This document shows positions 1-7,990 of a stretch of DNA of 64,000 nt, one piece after another. A model generated the notes under the pieces. The model did not search any database, was not told where the DNA came from, and saw only the letters and a program-made list of their open reading frames with translations. The DNA comes from NCEH01 sp040049195 (GTDB taxonomy: Bacteria > Pseudomonadota > Alphaproteobacteria > Rhizobiales > Xanthobacteraceae). The stretch lies in the NCBI RefSeq assembly GCF_040049195.1, contig NZ_JBDZDL010000002.1, one strand, 5' to 3'. Position 1 is the stretch's first letter, and each line of letters begins with the position of its first letter. The translations under genes were made by a program, and so were the position numbers.

Positions 1-183
1 GCGGGATGCGATAGCGAATTGCTTCGTCGCGCATGAGGTTTTGCATTCACGCCTCGCGTGTGGACCGGGAGAGACAGATCGCAGCAGCGCAAAAAAACCA
101 CTTGACGATCGAAGCCCTCATGTGAGGACCGTTCACCCGAGTGCACCTCAGGGCGTCAAAGTTTCGGTCCATGTTCCATCGTC

Positions 184-207
184 CCGGCCGCGCGCAGGCG
201 CGGCCGG
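184..207 (-). terminator. hairpin downstream of fixX
   Basis: A perfect 10-bp GC-rich inverted repeat (arms 184-193 and 198-207, 4-nt loop) lies about 30 bases past the fixX stop. No T-run follows on the minus strand, so it may be a 3'-end stabiliser rather than a true intrinsic terminator. I see no convincing gene in bases 1-236. Confidence 0.4.
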
Positions 208-236
208 TTGCAGGCCCGGCGCTTGGCTAGAAGCTC

Positions 237-530
237 TCAGCCGAACTTGAACAGAACCCCGTAACCGCCGCGCGGGTAGCTCCATTCGATATCCCCCGAC
301 GGTTCGGCGATGACGCGGCAGGTGCCGCATTCCACGCAGCCGTCCACGGTCACTTCCACCTGGCCGCTTTCGGTCAGGTCGTAGCAGCGCGCCGGGCAGG
401 CCTTCAACAGGGCCAGCAACGGCGCCGGCGGCACGGTGTGCGGACGCACCTTGATATGGGCGCGGCCGGCATCCACCAGATAGCGATTGTAGAAGAGCTT
501 GTCTTCGACGCGGACGGTCGGATCGCTCAT
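237..530 (-). CDS. fixX: FixX ferredoxin-like protein
   Basis: 97-residue bacterial ferredoxin of the ETF-associated type. It is the small iron-sulfur partner of the FixABCX complex, which passes electrons from FixC toward nitrogenase reductase. Cysteines cluster at CPARC (about residues 45-49) and CVECGTC (about 65-71), consistent with a [4Fe-4S] cluster. The length matches the family. It is the last gene of fixABCX, about 65 bases after fixC, and starts with ATG at 530. Confidence 0.93.
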   Translation of the reverse strand: MSDPTVRVEDKLFYNRYLVDAGRAHIKVRPHTVPPAPLLALLKACPARCYDLTESGQVEVTVDGCVECGTCRVIAEPSGDIEWSYPRGGYGVLFKFG

Positions 531-596
531 CGTTCCAACTCCAGGGTTTGAGGGTCTTGGGCCATTTCAGTTCGCGCGGGGGGCACCCCGCAATCT

Positions 597-1904
597 TCAG
601 CGCCAGGCGCGGGCGAAGCGGAACGCGTCGCCGAACAGGCCGGCCCAGGAGCGGGCGGCCACGAAGGAGCGCAGCGTCATCTTCTCTTTTTCGATCTTCG
701 GCGTGCCGTCGACACGCACGAAGTTCTGCATCGCCTTCGAGACGAGCTGCGGATAGGTGAGGAAGAAGTTCTGCGACTGGACATGCATCAGTGCCGGCAT
801 GTCCTTGTATTTCTTTAGATCCTTGATGACGAAGGAATCATCCAGCAGCGTCTTGTAAAGCGCGAGGTTCTTCGCCGTCATGGGATCGCGCCGCGACTTG
901 ATCTGGAAGATGGCTTCCGCCGCGATGCGGCCCGAGGTCATGGCGAGGTTCGAGCCCTCGCGATGGATGGCATTGTTGAGCTGGGCGGCATCGCCCACCA
1001 CCACCCAACCGTCGCCGTAAAGCTGCGGGATCGCCTTGTAGCCGCCTTCGGGAATGAGATGGGCGGAATATTCCTTCACTTCCGACCCCTCGATCAGCGG
1101 CGCAACGGAGGGATGGTTCTTGAAGCGTTCCAGAAGGCCGTAGGGCGTTTCCCCCGATTTCTGGAAATCCGCCACCAGGCAGCCGATGCCGAGCGAAACG
1201 CATTCCTTGTTGGCATAGATGAAGCCCATGCCGGTCATGCCGCGCGAGATGGTGCCGACCGCCTCGATCACGGTGCCTTCATCGCCCTTCAGGTTGAAGC
1301 GCGCCTCGATGGTCTCGCGCGGCAGGAAGTGCATCTCCTTCACCGCGAGCGCCACATTGTCTGGCTTCGGCCGCTCACGCAGGCCGGCGCGGGTGCCGAG
1401 CAGGCCGTTCACGCCTTCCGCCAGCACCACCACGTCGGCATGGATCTGCCCGTCTTTGCGGTCGGTGCGCACGCCGATCACCTTGCCGTAGGCGTCCTGC
1501 ACGAGCTCCGTCACCGTGGTCTCGCACAGCACGACGGCGCCGGCCTCCTTCACCTTGGAGGAGAACCATTTGTCGAACTGGGCGCGGATGATGGTGTAGC
1601 GGTTCGGCTTTTCCTCGTTGAACTCGTCCGACTTGTAATGAAGGCCGGTGTGCGAGCGGTCATCCATCATCCAGAAGCGCTGCTCCACGAGATGGCGCTC
1701 CAGCGGCGCCTCCTCGCGGAATTCGGGGATGAGCTTCTCCAGCATGTCGGCATAGAGAATGGCGCCCTGCACGTTCTTGGAGCCGGAATATTCCCCGCGC
1801 TCCAGCTGCAGCACCTTCAATCCGCGCTGGGCGAGGGTGAGGGCGGCGGCATTGCCCGCCATGCCCGCGCCAACGACGATCGCGTCAAATTTTTCCTCGA
1901 TCAT
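597..1904 (-). CDS. fixC: FixC flavoprotein (ETF:quinone oxidoreductase-like)
   Basis: 435-residue FAD protein related to electron-transfer-flavoprotein dehydrogenase. With FixABX it performs flavin-based electron bifurcation: NADH electrons are split between quinone and a low-potential ferredoxin/flavodoxin. The N-terminus has the dinucleotide-binding signature GAGMAGNAAAL (residues about 13-23), followed by the substrate region GEYSGSKN, and the C-terminal part is typical. The frame stays open far upstream, but the ATG at 1904 is preceded by AGGAG and gives the family length. It lies 14 bases after fixB, so the two are co-transcribed. Confidence 0.95.
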   Translation of the reverse strand: MIEEKFDAIVVGAGMAGNAAALTLAQRGLKVLQLERGEYSGSKNVQGAILYADMLEKLIPEFREEAPLERHLVEQRFWMMDDRSHTGLHYKSDEFNEEKPNRYTIIRAQFDKWFSSKVKEAGAVVLCETTVTELVQDAYGKVIGVRTDRKDGQIHADVVVLAEGVNGLLGTRAGLRERPKPDNVALAVKEMHFLPRETIEARFNLKGDEGTVIEAVGTISRGMTGMGFIYANKECVSLGIGCLVADFQKSGETPYGLLERFKNHPSVAPLIEGSEVKEYSAHLIPEGGYKAIPQLYGDGWVVVGDAAQLNNAIHREGSNLAMTSGRIAAEAIFQIKSRRDPMTAKNLALYKTLLDDSFVIKDLKKYKDMPALMHVQSQNFFLTYPQLVSKAMQNFVRVDGTPKIEKEKMTLRSFVAARSWAGLFGDAFRFARAWR

Positions 1905-1918
1905 GGCACGCTCCTCCT

Positions 1919-3025
1919 TCAGCTTGCGATCCGGTCGCGCGAATGGGGCGACAGGCGCGCACGAAAGGCCTCGGTCAGCGCCGGCAGGAGCCGGATCGCG
2001 TCGGTGACGATGCCCACATGGGCGTATTGGAAGATTGGCGCGTTGGGGTCGGTGTTGATGGCGACGATCATGTCCGCCCCCTCGACGCCCACGCGATGCT
2101 GGATCGCCCCGGAGATGCCGGCGGCGATGTAGAGCTTCGGCCGGATGGTCTTGCCGGTCTGGCCGATCTGCCGGTCGGAGGTGACCCAGCCTTTCTGCAC
2201 CAGCGGACGCGAGCAGCCGTATTCGGCGCCGAGCACGCCGGCGAGCTGGCGCACCAGCTGGAAGTTTTCCGGCGACCCCAGCCCCAGGCCGCCCGCCACC
2301 ACCACGTCGGCGTAGGCGAGGTTGGATTTCGCGGAATCGCGATCCGGCATGAAGGACAGCACCTTGGTGACGATGTCGTCCTCGATCATGCCCAGGGGAT
2401 GGGTGATGATGTGGCCGGCCATCTTCTCCACGCGCTCGGGCATGGACATGACGCGGGGGCGCACGGTCGCCATCTGCGGGCGATAATTGAGCGTGTAGAT
2501 GGTGCACAGAAGCGAGCCGCCGAACGTGGGCCGGGTCGCGGCGAGCGAGCCGTCGGCATCCACATCCAGCTCGGTGCAGTCGGCGGTGAGGCCGGTGAGC
2601 AGCGTGGTCGCCACTGAGCCGGCGAGGTCGCGGCCGAGCGTGGTCGCGCCCAGCAGCAGGATTTCCGGCTTGTAGGTGTTCACCACGTCGGTGAGCGCCT
2701 TGGTATAGGCCTCGTTGCGATAATCGGTCAGCAGGTTGTCCGCCACCACATAGGCGAGGTCGGCGCCGTAGCAGAAGGATTCGGCGGCGGCGCTGCGCGT
2801 GGCTTCGCCCTCCGGGCCGATCACCACCGCCGCCAGCTCAACCTTGAGCTTATCGGCGAGGATGCGGCCGGCGCCGAGCAGTTCCCAGGAGACGGGGTGG
2901 ACGACGCCGCGCTCCTGCTCGATGAACACCCACACATGCTTATAGGCCTTGAAGTGCTCGGGGAGCTCCTTCTTCGTCGCCGCGCGGCCTGCGGCCGGGG
3001 CGGGCGCTTTGGTCGGTTCGCTCAT
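1919..3025 (-). CDS. fixB: FixB, ETF alpha-subunit-like
   Basis: 368-residue homologue of the electron-transfer flavoprotein alpha subunit. It carries an N-terminal nucleotide-binding half and the C-terminal FAD domain, recognisable by KGWVTSDRQIGQTGKTIRP and YIAAGISGAIQHRVG. Pairs with FixA in the bifurcating FixABCX complex at the membrane. The first ~20 residues are an Ala/Pro-rich extension. It begins 24 bases after the fixA stop. Confidence 0.95.
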   Translation of the reverse strand: MSEPTKAPAPAAGRAATKKELPEHFKAYKHVWVFIEQERGVVHPVSWELLGAGRILADKLKVELAAVVIGPEGEATRSAAAESFCYGADLAYVVADNLLTDYRNEAYTKALTDVVNTYKPEILLLGATTLGRDLAGSVATTLLTGLTADCTELDVDADGSLAATRPTFGGSLLCTIYTLNYRPQMATVRPRVMSMPERVEKMAGHIITHPLGMIEDDIVTKVLSFMPDRDSAKSNLAYADVVVAGGLGLGSPENFQLVRQLAGVLGAEYGCSRPLVQKGWVTSDRQIGQTGKTIRPKLYIAAGISGAIQHRVGVEGADMIVAINTDPNAPIFQYAHVGIVTDAIRLLPALTEAFRARLSPHSRDRIAS

Positions 3026-3049
3026 CGCCTTGGTTCCCTCGTCCTTCGC

Positions 3050-3895
3050 TCAATAGCCGCGCGCCAGGGTCCCGAGCTCGGCTTCGAGCTTGGGCTGGCG
3101 CTTGAAGATGTCCTCGATCAGGGCCTCCGCCGGCGGGCGGGCGGAGAAGTCCACCAGCGCCACCTTTTCCGCACGCGGCGGCGGGGCGAACACGCGCTTC
3201 ACGATGGTCGGCGAGCCGCGCAGGCCGCATTTGGTGATGTCCTCGACGCCGGCATCCTGCGCGCTCCATTTCACGATGGTGGCGCGGGCCGCCCGCAGCG
3301 CGTCTTCCATGCCGCCGCGCCGGATCTCGTTGGTCGCTTCCAGCATGGTGATGAGGCAGGGCAGCTGTGTCTTCAGCACCTGCACGCCGCCTTCCGAGCG
3401 GCGTTCGGCCTCGATGGTGCGCGCCTCCAGATCCAGCGTATTGATCTTCGCCACATAGGTGAGCTGCAGCAGCCCGAGCCGCTTGGCGATGCCAGGGCCC
3501 ACCTGGGCGGTATCGCCGTCGATGGTCTGCTTGCCGGTGAAGATCAGGTCCGGCGCACCGAAGGTCTCTCCGATCTTGCGCACGGCGGTGGCCAGCGCAT
3601 AGGTCGTGGCCAGCGTATCGGCGCCCGCGAAGAAACGGTCGGTCAGCAACACCGCACGGTCCGCACCGAAGGTCAGCGCCTTCCGCAGGCTGTCTTCCGC
3701 CGAAGGCGGGCCCATGGTGAGGACGGTGACCTCGCCGCCGAATTTGTCGCGCAGGGCCAAAGCCGCTTCGAGCGCGAACAAATCGTAGGGATTGATGATG
3801 GTCGGCACGCCCTGACGCATGATCGTATTCGTCACGGGGTGCACGCGGATCTGCGCCGAGTCTGGAACCTGCTTGATGCAGACGACGATGTGCAT
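3050..3895 (-). CDS. fixA: FixA, ETF beta-subunit-like
   Basis: 281-residue homologue of the ETF beta subunit. Recognised by the N-terminus MHIVVCIKQVPDS, the central GKQTIDGDTAQVGPGIA signature and full family length. Binds FAD at the FixA/FixB interface and is the NADH-facing side of the FixABCX electron bifurcation complex. A GGAG ribosome site precedes the ATG at 3895. It is first gene of fixABCX, with its own -24/-12 promoter 43 bases upstream. Confidence 0.95.
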   Translation of the reverse strand: MHIVVCIKQVPDSAQIRVHPVTNTIMRQGVPTIINPYDLFALEAALALRDKFGGEVTVLTMGPPSAEDSLRKALTFGADRAVLLTDRFFAGADTLATTYALATAVRKIGETFGAPDLIFTGKQTIDGDTAQVGPGIAKRLGLLQLTYVAKINTLDLEARTIEAERRSEGGVQVLKTQLPCLITMLEATNEIRRGGMEDALRAARATIVKWSAQDAGVEDITKCGLRGSPTIVKRVFAPPPRAEKVALVDFSARPPAEALIEDIFKRQPKLEAELGTLARGY

Positions 3896-3937
3896 TCGGT
3901 TGCTCCGAGCATGTCTGACAGCCCGAAGAGGACAAAC

Positions 3938-3952
3938 GCAAGTGTCGTACCA
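3938..3952 (-). promoter_or_regulatory. sigma54 (-24/-12) promoter of fixABCX
   Basis: Read on the minus strand: TGGTACGACACTTGC, matching TGGYAC-N5-TTGC exactly, 43 bases before the fixA start. The rest of the 3896-4277 intergenic stretch holds an AT-rich run (about 3960-3990) and a hairpin behind nifW. I found no TGT-N10-ACA site here. Confidence 0.85.
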
Positions 3953-4208
3953 AGTGGAAAAAGAATTAAATTATATATTAAATTCAGATGCTTACAGGGA
4001 CGAGCGGCCCCGTGGTGAAATGCGGCGCCGCGTACGCTGACAAAAGCGGGCCGAACGCGTCGGGAATGCGACAGCCCGGCGGCGAGACCGGACGAGGCGT
4101 GTGGCATCCGCCGCGGCGGGGCCTTCATATGCGCGAGCGGGCGCGCGGCAAAAGACCTGCGGCCAAGCGCCTCCACATCGCCAGCCGGCGCTAGGGCTCC
4201 ATACGCAA

Positions 4209-4245
4209 ACGGCCGCCCCGTCCGGATATGTGGAGGGGCGGCCGT
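4209..4245 (-). terminator. hairpin behind nifW
   Basis: Perfect 11-bp arms (4209-4219 and 4235-4245) about 30 bases past the nifW stop, with only a short T-rich stretch after it. It may end or attenuate the nifW transcript before the separate fixA promoter. Confidence 0.5.
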
Positions 4246-4277
4246 CGGGTCGGCGCAAGACCTTCGGAGCGGTTCGA

Positions 4278-4628
4278 TTATCTGAGGACGTTCAGCTGAA
4301 CGATGGTCTTCGGCTTGGGCGGCGCGACCGCATCCTTCAACACCTTGAACACGCGCTGGTCGATGGGGGAGGAGGAGACAAAATCCGCATAGGCCTGTTC
4401 CAGCACCGCCTTGCAGCGCGCCGTCACGGCCTCTTCGCTCTGGCCCGTGAAATCCTCGCTGACGAGATATTGTCCCATCCGGCGCAGGATGTGCAGACGC
4501 GCCACATTGACCACCAGCGGGTCGTAGTCGACGCCGAGCAGTGTGAAGAAATCCTCGGCCGAAGACGCCTTGTTCAATTGATCGAGCACGCGGGGCGCAT
4601 TGCTCGCCGATCCTGCGGAACTGCTCAT
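4278..4628 (-). CDS. nifW: NifW nitrogenase-stabilising protein
   Basis: 116-residue protein with the NifW pattern: an N-terminal L..ASSAEDFF..LGV.YD..VVNVARLHIL core and a C-terminal PKTIVQLNVLR. NifW associates with the MoFe protein and is linked to homocitrate/FeMo-co loading and oxygen protection. An ATG at 4661 is also in frame, but the one at 4628 has a strong AAGGAG ribosome site 7 bases upstream. It has its own sigma54 promoter and NifA site upstream and lies between irr and fixA, as in several alphaproteobacterial nifW-fixABCX arrangements. Confidence 0.93.
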   Translation of the reverse strand: MSSSAGSASNAPRVLDQLNKASSAEDFFTLLGVDYDPLVVNVARLHILRRMGQYLVSEDFTGQSEEAVTARCKAVLEQAYADFVSSSPIDQRVFKVLKDAVAPPKPKTIVQLNVLR

Positions 4629-4710
4629 CGCCTGTCTCCTTCGCGCGTTTTGCGTCGTCATTGCGGGGTGGCGCGCGCCACGGGGCGCGCTTGTAGCTCG
4701 ATCTGGAGAG

Positions 4711-4725
4711 GCAACCCGCGTGCCA
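4711..4725 (-). promoter_or_regulatory. sigma54 promoter of nifW
   Basis: Minus-strand TGGCACGCGGGTTGC, a perfect -24/-12 element, 83 bases before the chosen nifW start. A NifA site lies about 56 bases further upstream. Confidence 0.88.
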
Positions 4726-4780
4726 TTCGGCGGGGCAGATTAACTGTTTGAACTGCTGATATTTTCCGGGCGTCGATCAA

Positions 4781-4796
4781 TGTCGGACTCGCGACA
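4781..4796. promoter_or_regulatory. NifA upstream activator site for nifW
   Basis: TGT-CGGACTCGCG-ACA, an exact TGT-N10-ACA NifA box located upstream of the nifW -24/-12 promoter. Confidence 0.75.
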
Positions 4797-4836
4797 ATCC
4801 GCGTCCGCCGCCCGCCGGCAAGTCCACCTGCGAGGA

Positions 4837-5340
4837 TCAGGGCCGCTTCCGCAGCCGCACCACCACGTCGATGCCCGATACTTCGAACCCTTCGGGGATC
4901 GGCGGCAGGCGGTCGATCACCACACTGTCCGGCGGGATGTCGCACAGGACATTTTCGTCTTCGATGTAGAAATGATGATGCTGGCTCGGGTTGGTATCGT
5001 AGAAGGCGGTGGCGCCGTCGATGCCGATCCGGCGCAGCAGGCCGGCTTCGGTGAAATGGTTCAGCGTGTTGTAGACGGTGGCGAGCGACATGGGCACGCG
5101 GGCCTTCTGGGTTTCCTCGTGCAGGATGCCGGCGGTGATGTGCCGGTTGCCTTTCGAGAACAACAGGCGGCCGAGCACGATCCGCTGGCGGGTCGGCCGC
5201 AGGCCGGCGCGGCGCAGCATGCCGCCGCAATCGACCCAGGGCCGGTCTTCCTGCTTGCTCCGCCGCCACATCAGCCGCAGTTCCTGGTCCAGGTCTGCGT
5301 CGGTGGCTTCAAAGGATGGGTGGGCGTGCATGTCTTCCAT
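4837..5340 (-). CDS. irr: Irr-type Fur-family regulator
   Basis: 167-residue Fur-superfamily repressor. The winged helix spans about residues 40-105 (LRPTRQRIVLGRLLF, then LATVYNTLNHF) and the dimerisation part carries the HHH triplet (QHHHFYIEDE) that marks Irr, the haem-responsive iron regulator of alphaproteobacteria. A further ATG at 5352 is possible; neither start has a good ribosome site. It follows nifQ by 14 bases and has no promoter of its own that I can see, so it is probably transcribed with nifH1-nifQ. That would tie iron control to the onset of nitrogen fixation. Confidence 0.85.
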   Translation of the reverse strand: MEDMHAHPSFEATDADLDQELRLMWRRSKQEDRPWVDCGGMLRRAGLRPTRQRIVLGRLLFSKGNRHITAGILHEETQKARVPMSLATVYNTLNHFTEAGLLRRIGIDGATAFYDTNPSQHHHFYIEDENVLCDIPPDSVVIDRLPPIPEGFEVSGIDVVVRLRKRP

Positions 5341-5354
5341 CGGGCGCACCATGG

Positions 5355-6098
5355 TCAGGAGGGCTGGGACGACGTGAAATCGCCGTCGGAAACGGCCGCC
5401 AGGGCCAGCGAACGGCGCCGATCCGCCATTCGGCTTTCCCCGCTTTCGTCGCCGAAGCAGAGGGCGAAATCATTGCATTGGGTGCAGACGGGGGTGGAGC
5501 ACATGACGAAGCCGTCGTCCTCGCACAGCATGCGATAAAACAGCCGCTTCCAGCGCATGTTGTTGGTGTTGCGCACCGCGAGCGGAGCGAAATGGCGGGC
5601 GATGAGACGGGAGAGTTCGTTGCGCTCGCGCAGCCCGAGGTCTTCCCACAGATGGTTCGGCTCCATGGCGCGGCGGGCGATCATTGCCGCGAGCCAGCGG
5701 CCCGTTTCGCCGGGCGAAGAGCATTTGGCGCGCAGAAGATCGCGCACCATGGTGGTCTCCTCGTCGGCGGGAGCAGCCGGCTGCGTCCACCAGGAGGCGG
5801 TTTGCGCGTGGGCCAAGGGGAACCATTGGCTGATCAGGGTGGAGAGTTCACACGGGGTGAGGCCGACACGCTCCGGGACCGATGGGCCTTCCATCGCGGC
5901 AACCGAGAGTATCGAGGCCAGCACATGCCGGTCGAAGGCGATGTCGTCGACGACGACGGCTGCATCGGGCGTAAGGCCGGTGAGCATGCGATAGGTCGCG
6001 ATGCCGGGGTGCTCGCGGACCCGCTCGAGCTGCGACAGGGGCCGCAGGAAGCCGAGGGTCGGGTCGATCCTATCCTCTCGTGGTGCCGTAAGGGTCAC
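5355..6098 (-). CDS. nifQ: NifQ molybdenum-donor protein
   Basis: About 247 residues. The C-terminus has the NifQ metal motif C-X4-C-X2-C-X5-C (CSTPVCTQCNDFALC), which binds a Mo-Fe-S cluster and delivers molybdenum to NifEN/NifH during FeMo-cofactor assembly. I chose the GTG at 6098 because GGAG lies 8 bases upstream; an in-frame ATG at 6179 would add 27 poorly conserved-looking residues. It is directly downstream of nifH1, separated by a strong hairpin, and probably shares its NifA/sigma54 promoter. Confidence 0.9.
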   Translation of the reverse strand: MTLTAPREDRIDPTLGFLRPLSQLERVREHPGIATYRMLTGLTPDAAVVVDDIAFDRHVLASILSVAAMEGPSVPERVGLTPCELSTLISQWFPLAHAQTASWWTQPAAPADEETTMVRDLLRAKCSSPGETGRWLAAMIARRAMEPNHLWEDLGLRERNELSRLIARHFAPLAVRNTNNMRWKRLFYRMLCEDDGFVMCSTPVCTQCNDFALCFGDESGESRMADRRRSLALAAVSDGDFTSSQPS

Positions 6099-6191
6099 GT
6101 TGCGCTCCAAAGGCTGTCGTGCAGCCCGCCTGCGGTTGTCTCCGGCCCGGTTGACGGCGATTGAATTTCGCCGACGCATGGTTCTTGGGGT

Positions 6192-6214
6192 GACGCCGGC
6201 GCTCGGCCGGCGTC
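6192..6214 (-). other. stem-loop between nifH1 and nifQ
   Basis: Perfect 9-bp stem (6192-6200 / 6206-6214) with a 5-nt loop just after nifH1. No T-tract follows, so a 3'-end stabiliser or processing site of the nifH1 message is more likely than full termination. Confidence 0.6.
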
Positions 6215-6233
6215 GTCTTCGTGATGCTTGCTT

Positions 6234-7127
6234 GCCTCAGGCGGACATTGCTGCGAGTTCGGCGGCGGTCTTGCCGACGACGCTCTCGTCCACGGCCTTC
6301 ATGATGCCGTGCTCCATGAGCATGTCTTCCAGCTCGTCCATGGTGATCGGGGTTGGGATGATGCCCTTGCCGCCGTTCGCATGGATCTTGTTCGCCAGCG
6401 AGCGATAATGGCCCGCCTGAACCGAGTCGGGAGCGTATTCGAGCACGGTCATGCGGCGCAGCTCGGCGTGCTGCACGATGTTGTCGCGCGGCACGAAGTA
6501 GATCAGCTGCGTGCCGAGCTTCTTCGCCATGGCTTCCGCCAGTTCCAGCTCCTTGTCGGTCTGGCGCTCGTTGCAGACGAGCCCGCCCAACCGCACGCCG
6601 CCGGAATTGGCGTATTTGAGAATGCCCTTGGAGATGTTGTTGGCCGCATACATGGCCATCATCTCGCCGGACATGACGATGTAGATTTCCTGCGCCTTGT
6701 TCTCGCGGATGGGCATGGCGAAGCCGCCGCACACCACGTCGCCGAGCACGTCGTAGGAGACGTAGTCGATGTCCTCGTAGGCGCCGTTCTCCTCCAGGAA
6801 GTTGATGGAGGTGATGACGCCGCGGCCGGCGCAGCCGACGCCGGGCTCGGGACCGCCGGATTCCACGCACCGGATGTCGCGGTAGCCGACCTTCATCACT
6901 TCTTCGAGTTCCAGGTCCTCGACGCTGCCGGCCGCGGCCGCCAGGCTGAGGATGGTGTCCTGCGCCTTGGCGTGCAGGATCAGACGCGTGGAATCCGCCT
7001 TGGGATCGCAGCCGACGATGAGGATCTTGTGCCCCATCTCGGCCAGCGCCGCGAGCGTATTCTGGGAGGTCGTCGACTTGCCGATCCCTCCCTTACCGTA
7101 AAATGCGATTTGTCGTAGTGACGACAT
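6234..7127. repeat. 894-bp identical repeat, copy A (nifH)
   Basis: Every base of this stretch is the same as 45050-45943. Identity starts three bases outside the stop codon and ends at the start codon; flanks on both sides are unrelated. Confidence 0.97.
6237..7127 (-). CDS. nifH: NifH nitrogenase iron protein, copy 1
   Basis: 296-residue dinitrogenase reductase, the ATP-dependent electron donor to NifDK, also needed for P-cluster and FeMo-co maturation. P-loop GKGGIGKS (11-18), cluster ligands Cys99 and Cys133, and Arg102 in GCAGRGV, the residue that DraT modifies in other diazotrophs. No draT or draG is in this window. The frame is open to 7193, but the ATG at 7127 gives the identical protein to copy 2. 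It heads a nifH-nifQ-irr unit with its own sigma54 promoter and NifA box. Confidence 0.97.
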   Translation of the reverse strand: MSSLRQIAFYGKGGIGKSTTSQNTLAALAEMGHKILIVGCDPKADSTRLILHAKAQDTILSLAAAAGSVEDLELEEVMKVGYRDIRCVESGGPEPGVGCAGRGVITSINFLEENGAYEDIDYVSYDVLGDVVCGGFAMPIRENKAQEIYIVMSGEMMAMYAANNISKGILKYANSGGVRLGGLVCNERQTDKELELAEAMAKKLGTQLIYFVPRDNIVQHAELRRMTVLEYAPDSVQAGHYRSLANKIHANGGKGIIPTPITMDELEDMLMEHGIMKAVDESVVGKTAAELAAMSA

Positions 7128-7283
7128 GATTGGTTTCCTTCGAACCGATTGCCAATGACCACCACGCGCGGGGCGTGAATGTTCCTCGCTCACAAACAGG
7201 CTCGCCGGTTACGGGAAGGAGCGCATCGCTCGTCGTCGCGTCTGCGTGCACTCAGCCCTCACTCGCCGTGCAGGAATTCTTCA

Positions 7284-7298
7284 GCAAACCGCGTGCCA
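7284..7298 (-). promoter_or_regulatory. sigma54 promoter of nifH1
   Basis: Minus-strand TGGCACGCGGTTTGC, a perfect -24/-12 element, 157 bases before the nifH1 start. The 7128-7549 intergenic region otherwise holds one NifA box and a weaker rightward -24/-12 element. Confidence 0.9.
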
Positions 7299-7365
7299 GA
7301 TCGCGATATTCAGTAATTCTCTGATTTATAAATGAAAAATAAGCCGGTTTTCTTGTCGGCCCTTG

Positions 7366-7381
7366 TGTCCTGAATCGGACA
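7366..7381. promoter_or_regulatory. NifA upstream activator site (shared)
   Basis: TGT-CCTGAATCGG-ACA, an exact NifA box. It is about 68 bases upstream of the leftward nifH1 promoter and about 95 bases upstream of the rightward element at 7477, so it could serve both. Confidence 0.78.
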
Positions 7382-7476
7382 GCGCGCGCTGCGCTGTCAT
7401 AAAGGAAACAAGAGCGAGAACGTGCACGGCTCTGACAAACCTGCGCCAACCCGCGCGGATACTGGTGTCGCGCGGT

Positions 7477-7491
7477 CGGAACGGAACTTGC
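7477..7491 (+). promoter_or_regulatory. probable sigma54 promoter of the 7.5-10.9 kb operon
   Basis: CGGAACGGAACTTGC keeps the invariant GG-N10-GC spacing and a perfect TTGC -12, with deviations in the -24 half. It is 58 bases upstream of the pseudo-receiver start, with a NifA box at the right distance. Confidence 0.5.
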
Positions 7492-7549
7492 TTAGACAGG
7501 TGCAGAGCGCGGGCGCGAAGATGTGCCGCGACACGCCAGCGAGGGTGAC

Positions 7550-7984
7550 ATGCAGATTGGTGTCGAAACATCAAAAGCCGTGGATCAGCGGCGCGTGTTC
7601 GTTGTCGATCAAGATGAAATTACGCGCGCCGCCCTGCAATTCATGCTGCACGATGAAATCGAGACGCATGAACTCGCCACCCCTGAAGAAGCCTATGAGA
7701 AAGGCGTCGGCTGGCTGAAGCCGGACGTGGTGTTGCTGGGGGTGTCCTTCCTCAGCGAACGGGGAACCAACCTGGTGAGCGATCTCAATGCCAAATTCCC
7801 CGGCGTGCGCATTCTCATCGTATGCGAAAAGGCCCAGGAGGCCACGGCGGTGGACGGCATCAAGGCCGGCGCCCATGGCGCGCTGGTGAAGCCGCTGACC
7901 CTGGAGGCGGTCCGCAAGAAGGTGGACACGATCCTCGGGCGGGGCGGGGCGCAGCCCATCGTGCAGCTCGGCTTCATGCGATAG
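7550..7984 (+). CDS. receiver-like (pseudo-receiver) protein
   Basis: 144 residues forming a stand-alone response-regulator receiver fold: acidic pocket VVDQDE (18-23), the beta-3 strand KPDVVLLGVSF, and the conserved lysine K114 in ALVKPL. The position normally holding the phosphorylated aspartate is Gly64, so classical phosphorelay is unlikely. No output domain. GAGG precedes the ATG at 7550 (an earlier in-frame start at 7523 lacks one). It heads a plus-strand operon with NifO-like, nitroreductase and rhodanese genes, so it is probably a nif-linked protein-interaction module. Confidence 0.8.
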   Translation: MQIGVETSKAVDQRRVFVVDQDEITRAALQFMLHDEIETHELATPEEAYEKGVGWLKPDVVLLGVSFLSERGTNLVSDLNAKFPGVRILIVCEKAQEATAVDGIKAGAHGALVKPLTLEAVRKKVDTILGRGGAQPIVQLGFMR

Positions 7985-7990
7985 GGGACG

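Noticed and set aside
41..250. 69-codon plus-strand ORF at the left edge
   Set aside because: No ribosome site or known domain, and overlaps the hairpin downstream of fixX.
963..2132. Long plus-strand ORF of 389 codons over fixC-fixB
   Set aside because: It lies opposite genuine fixC and fixB, with no recognisable domain and a His/Arg/Ala-rich translation typical of GC-rich antisense frames. The same holds for 25047-26612 (opposite nifB), 40126-41697 (opposite nifE), 42202-43542 (opposite nifK), 43403-44986 (opposite nifD) and 49183-50574 (opposite sufD).
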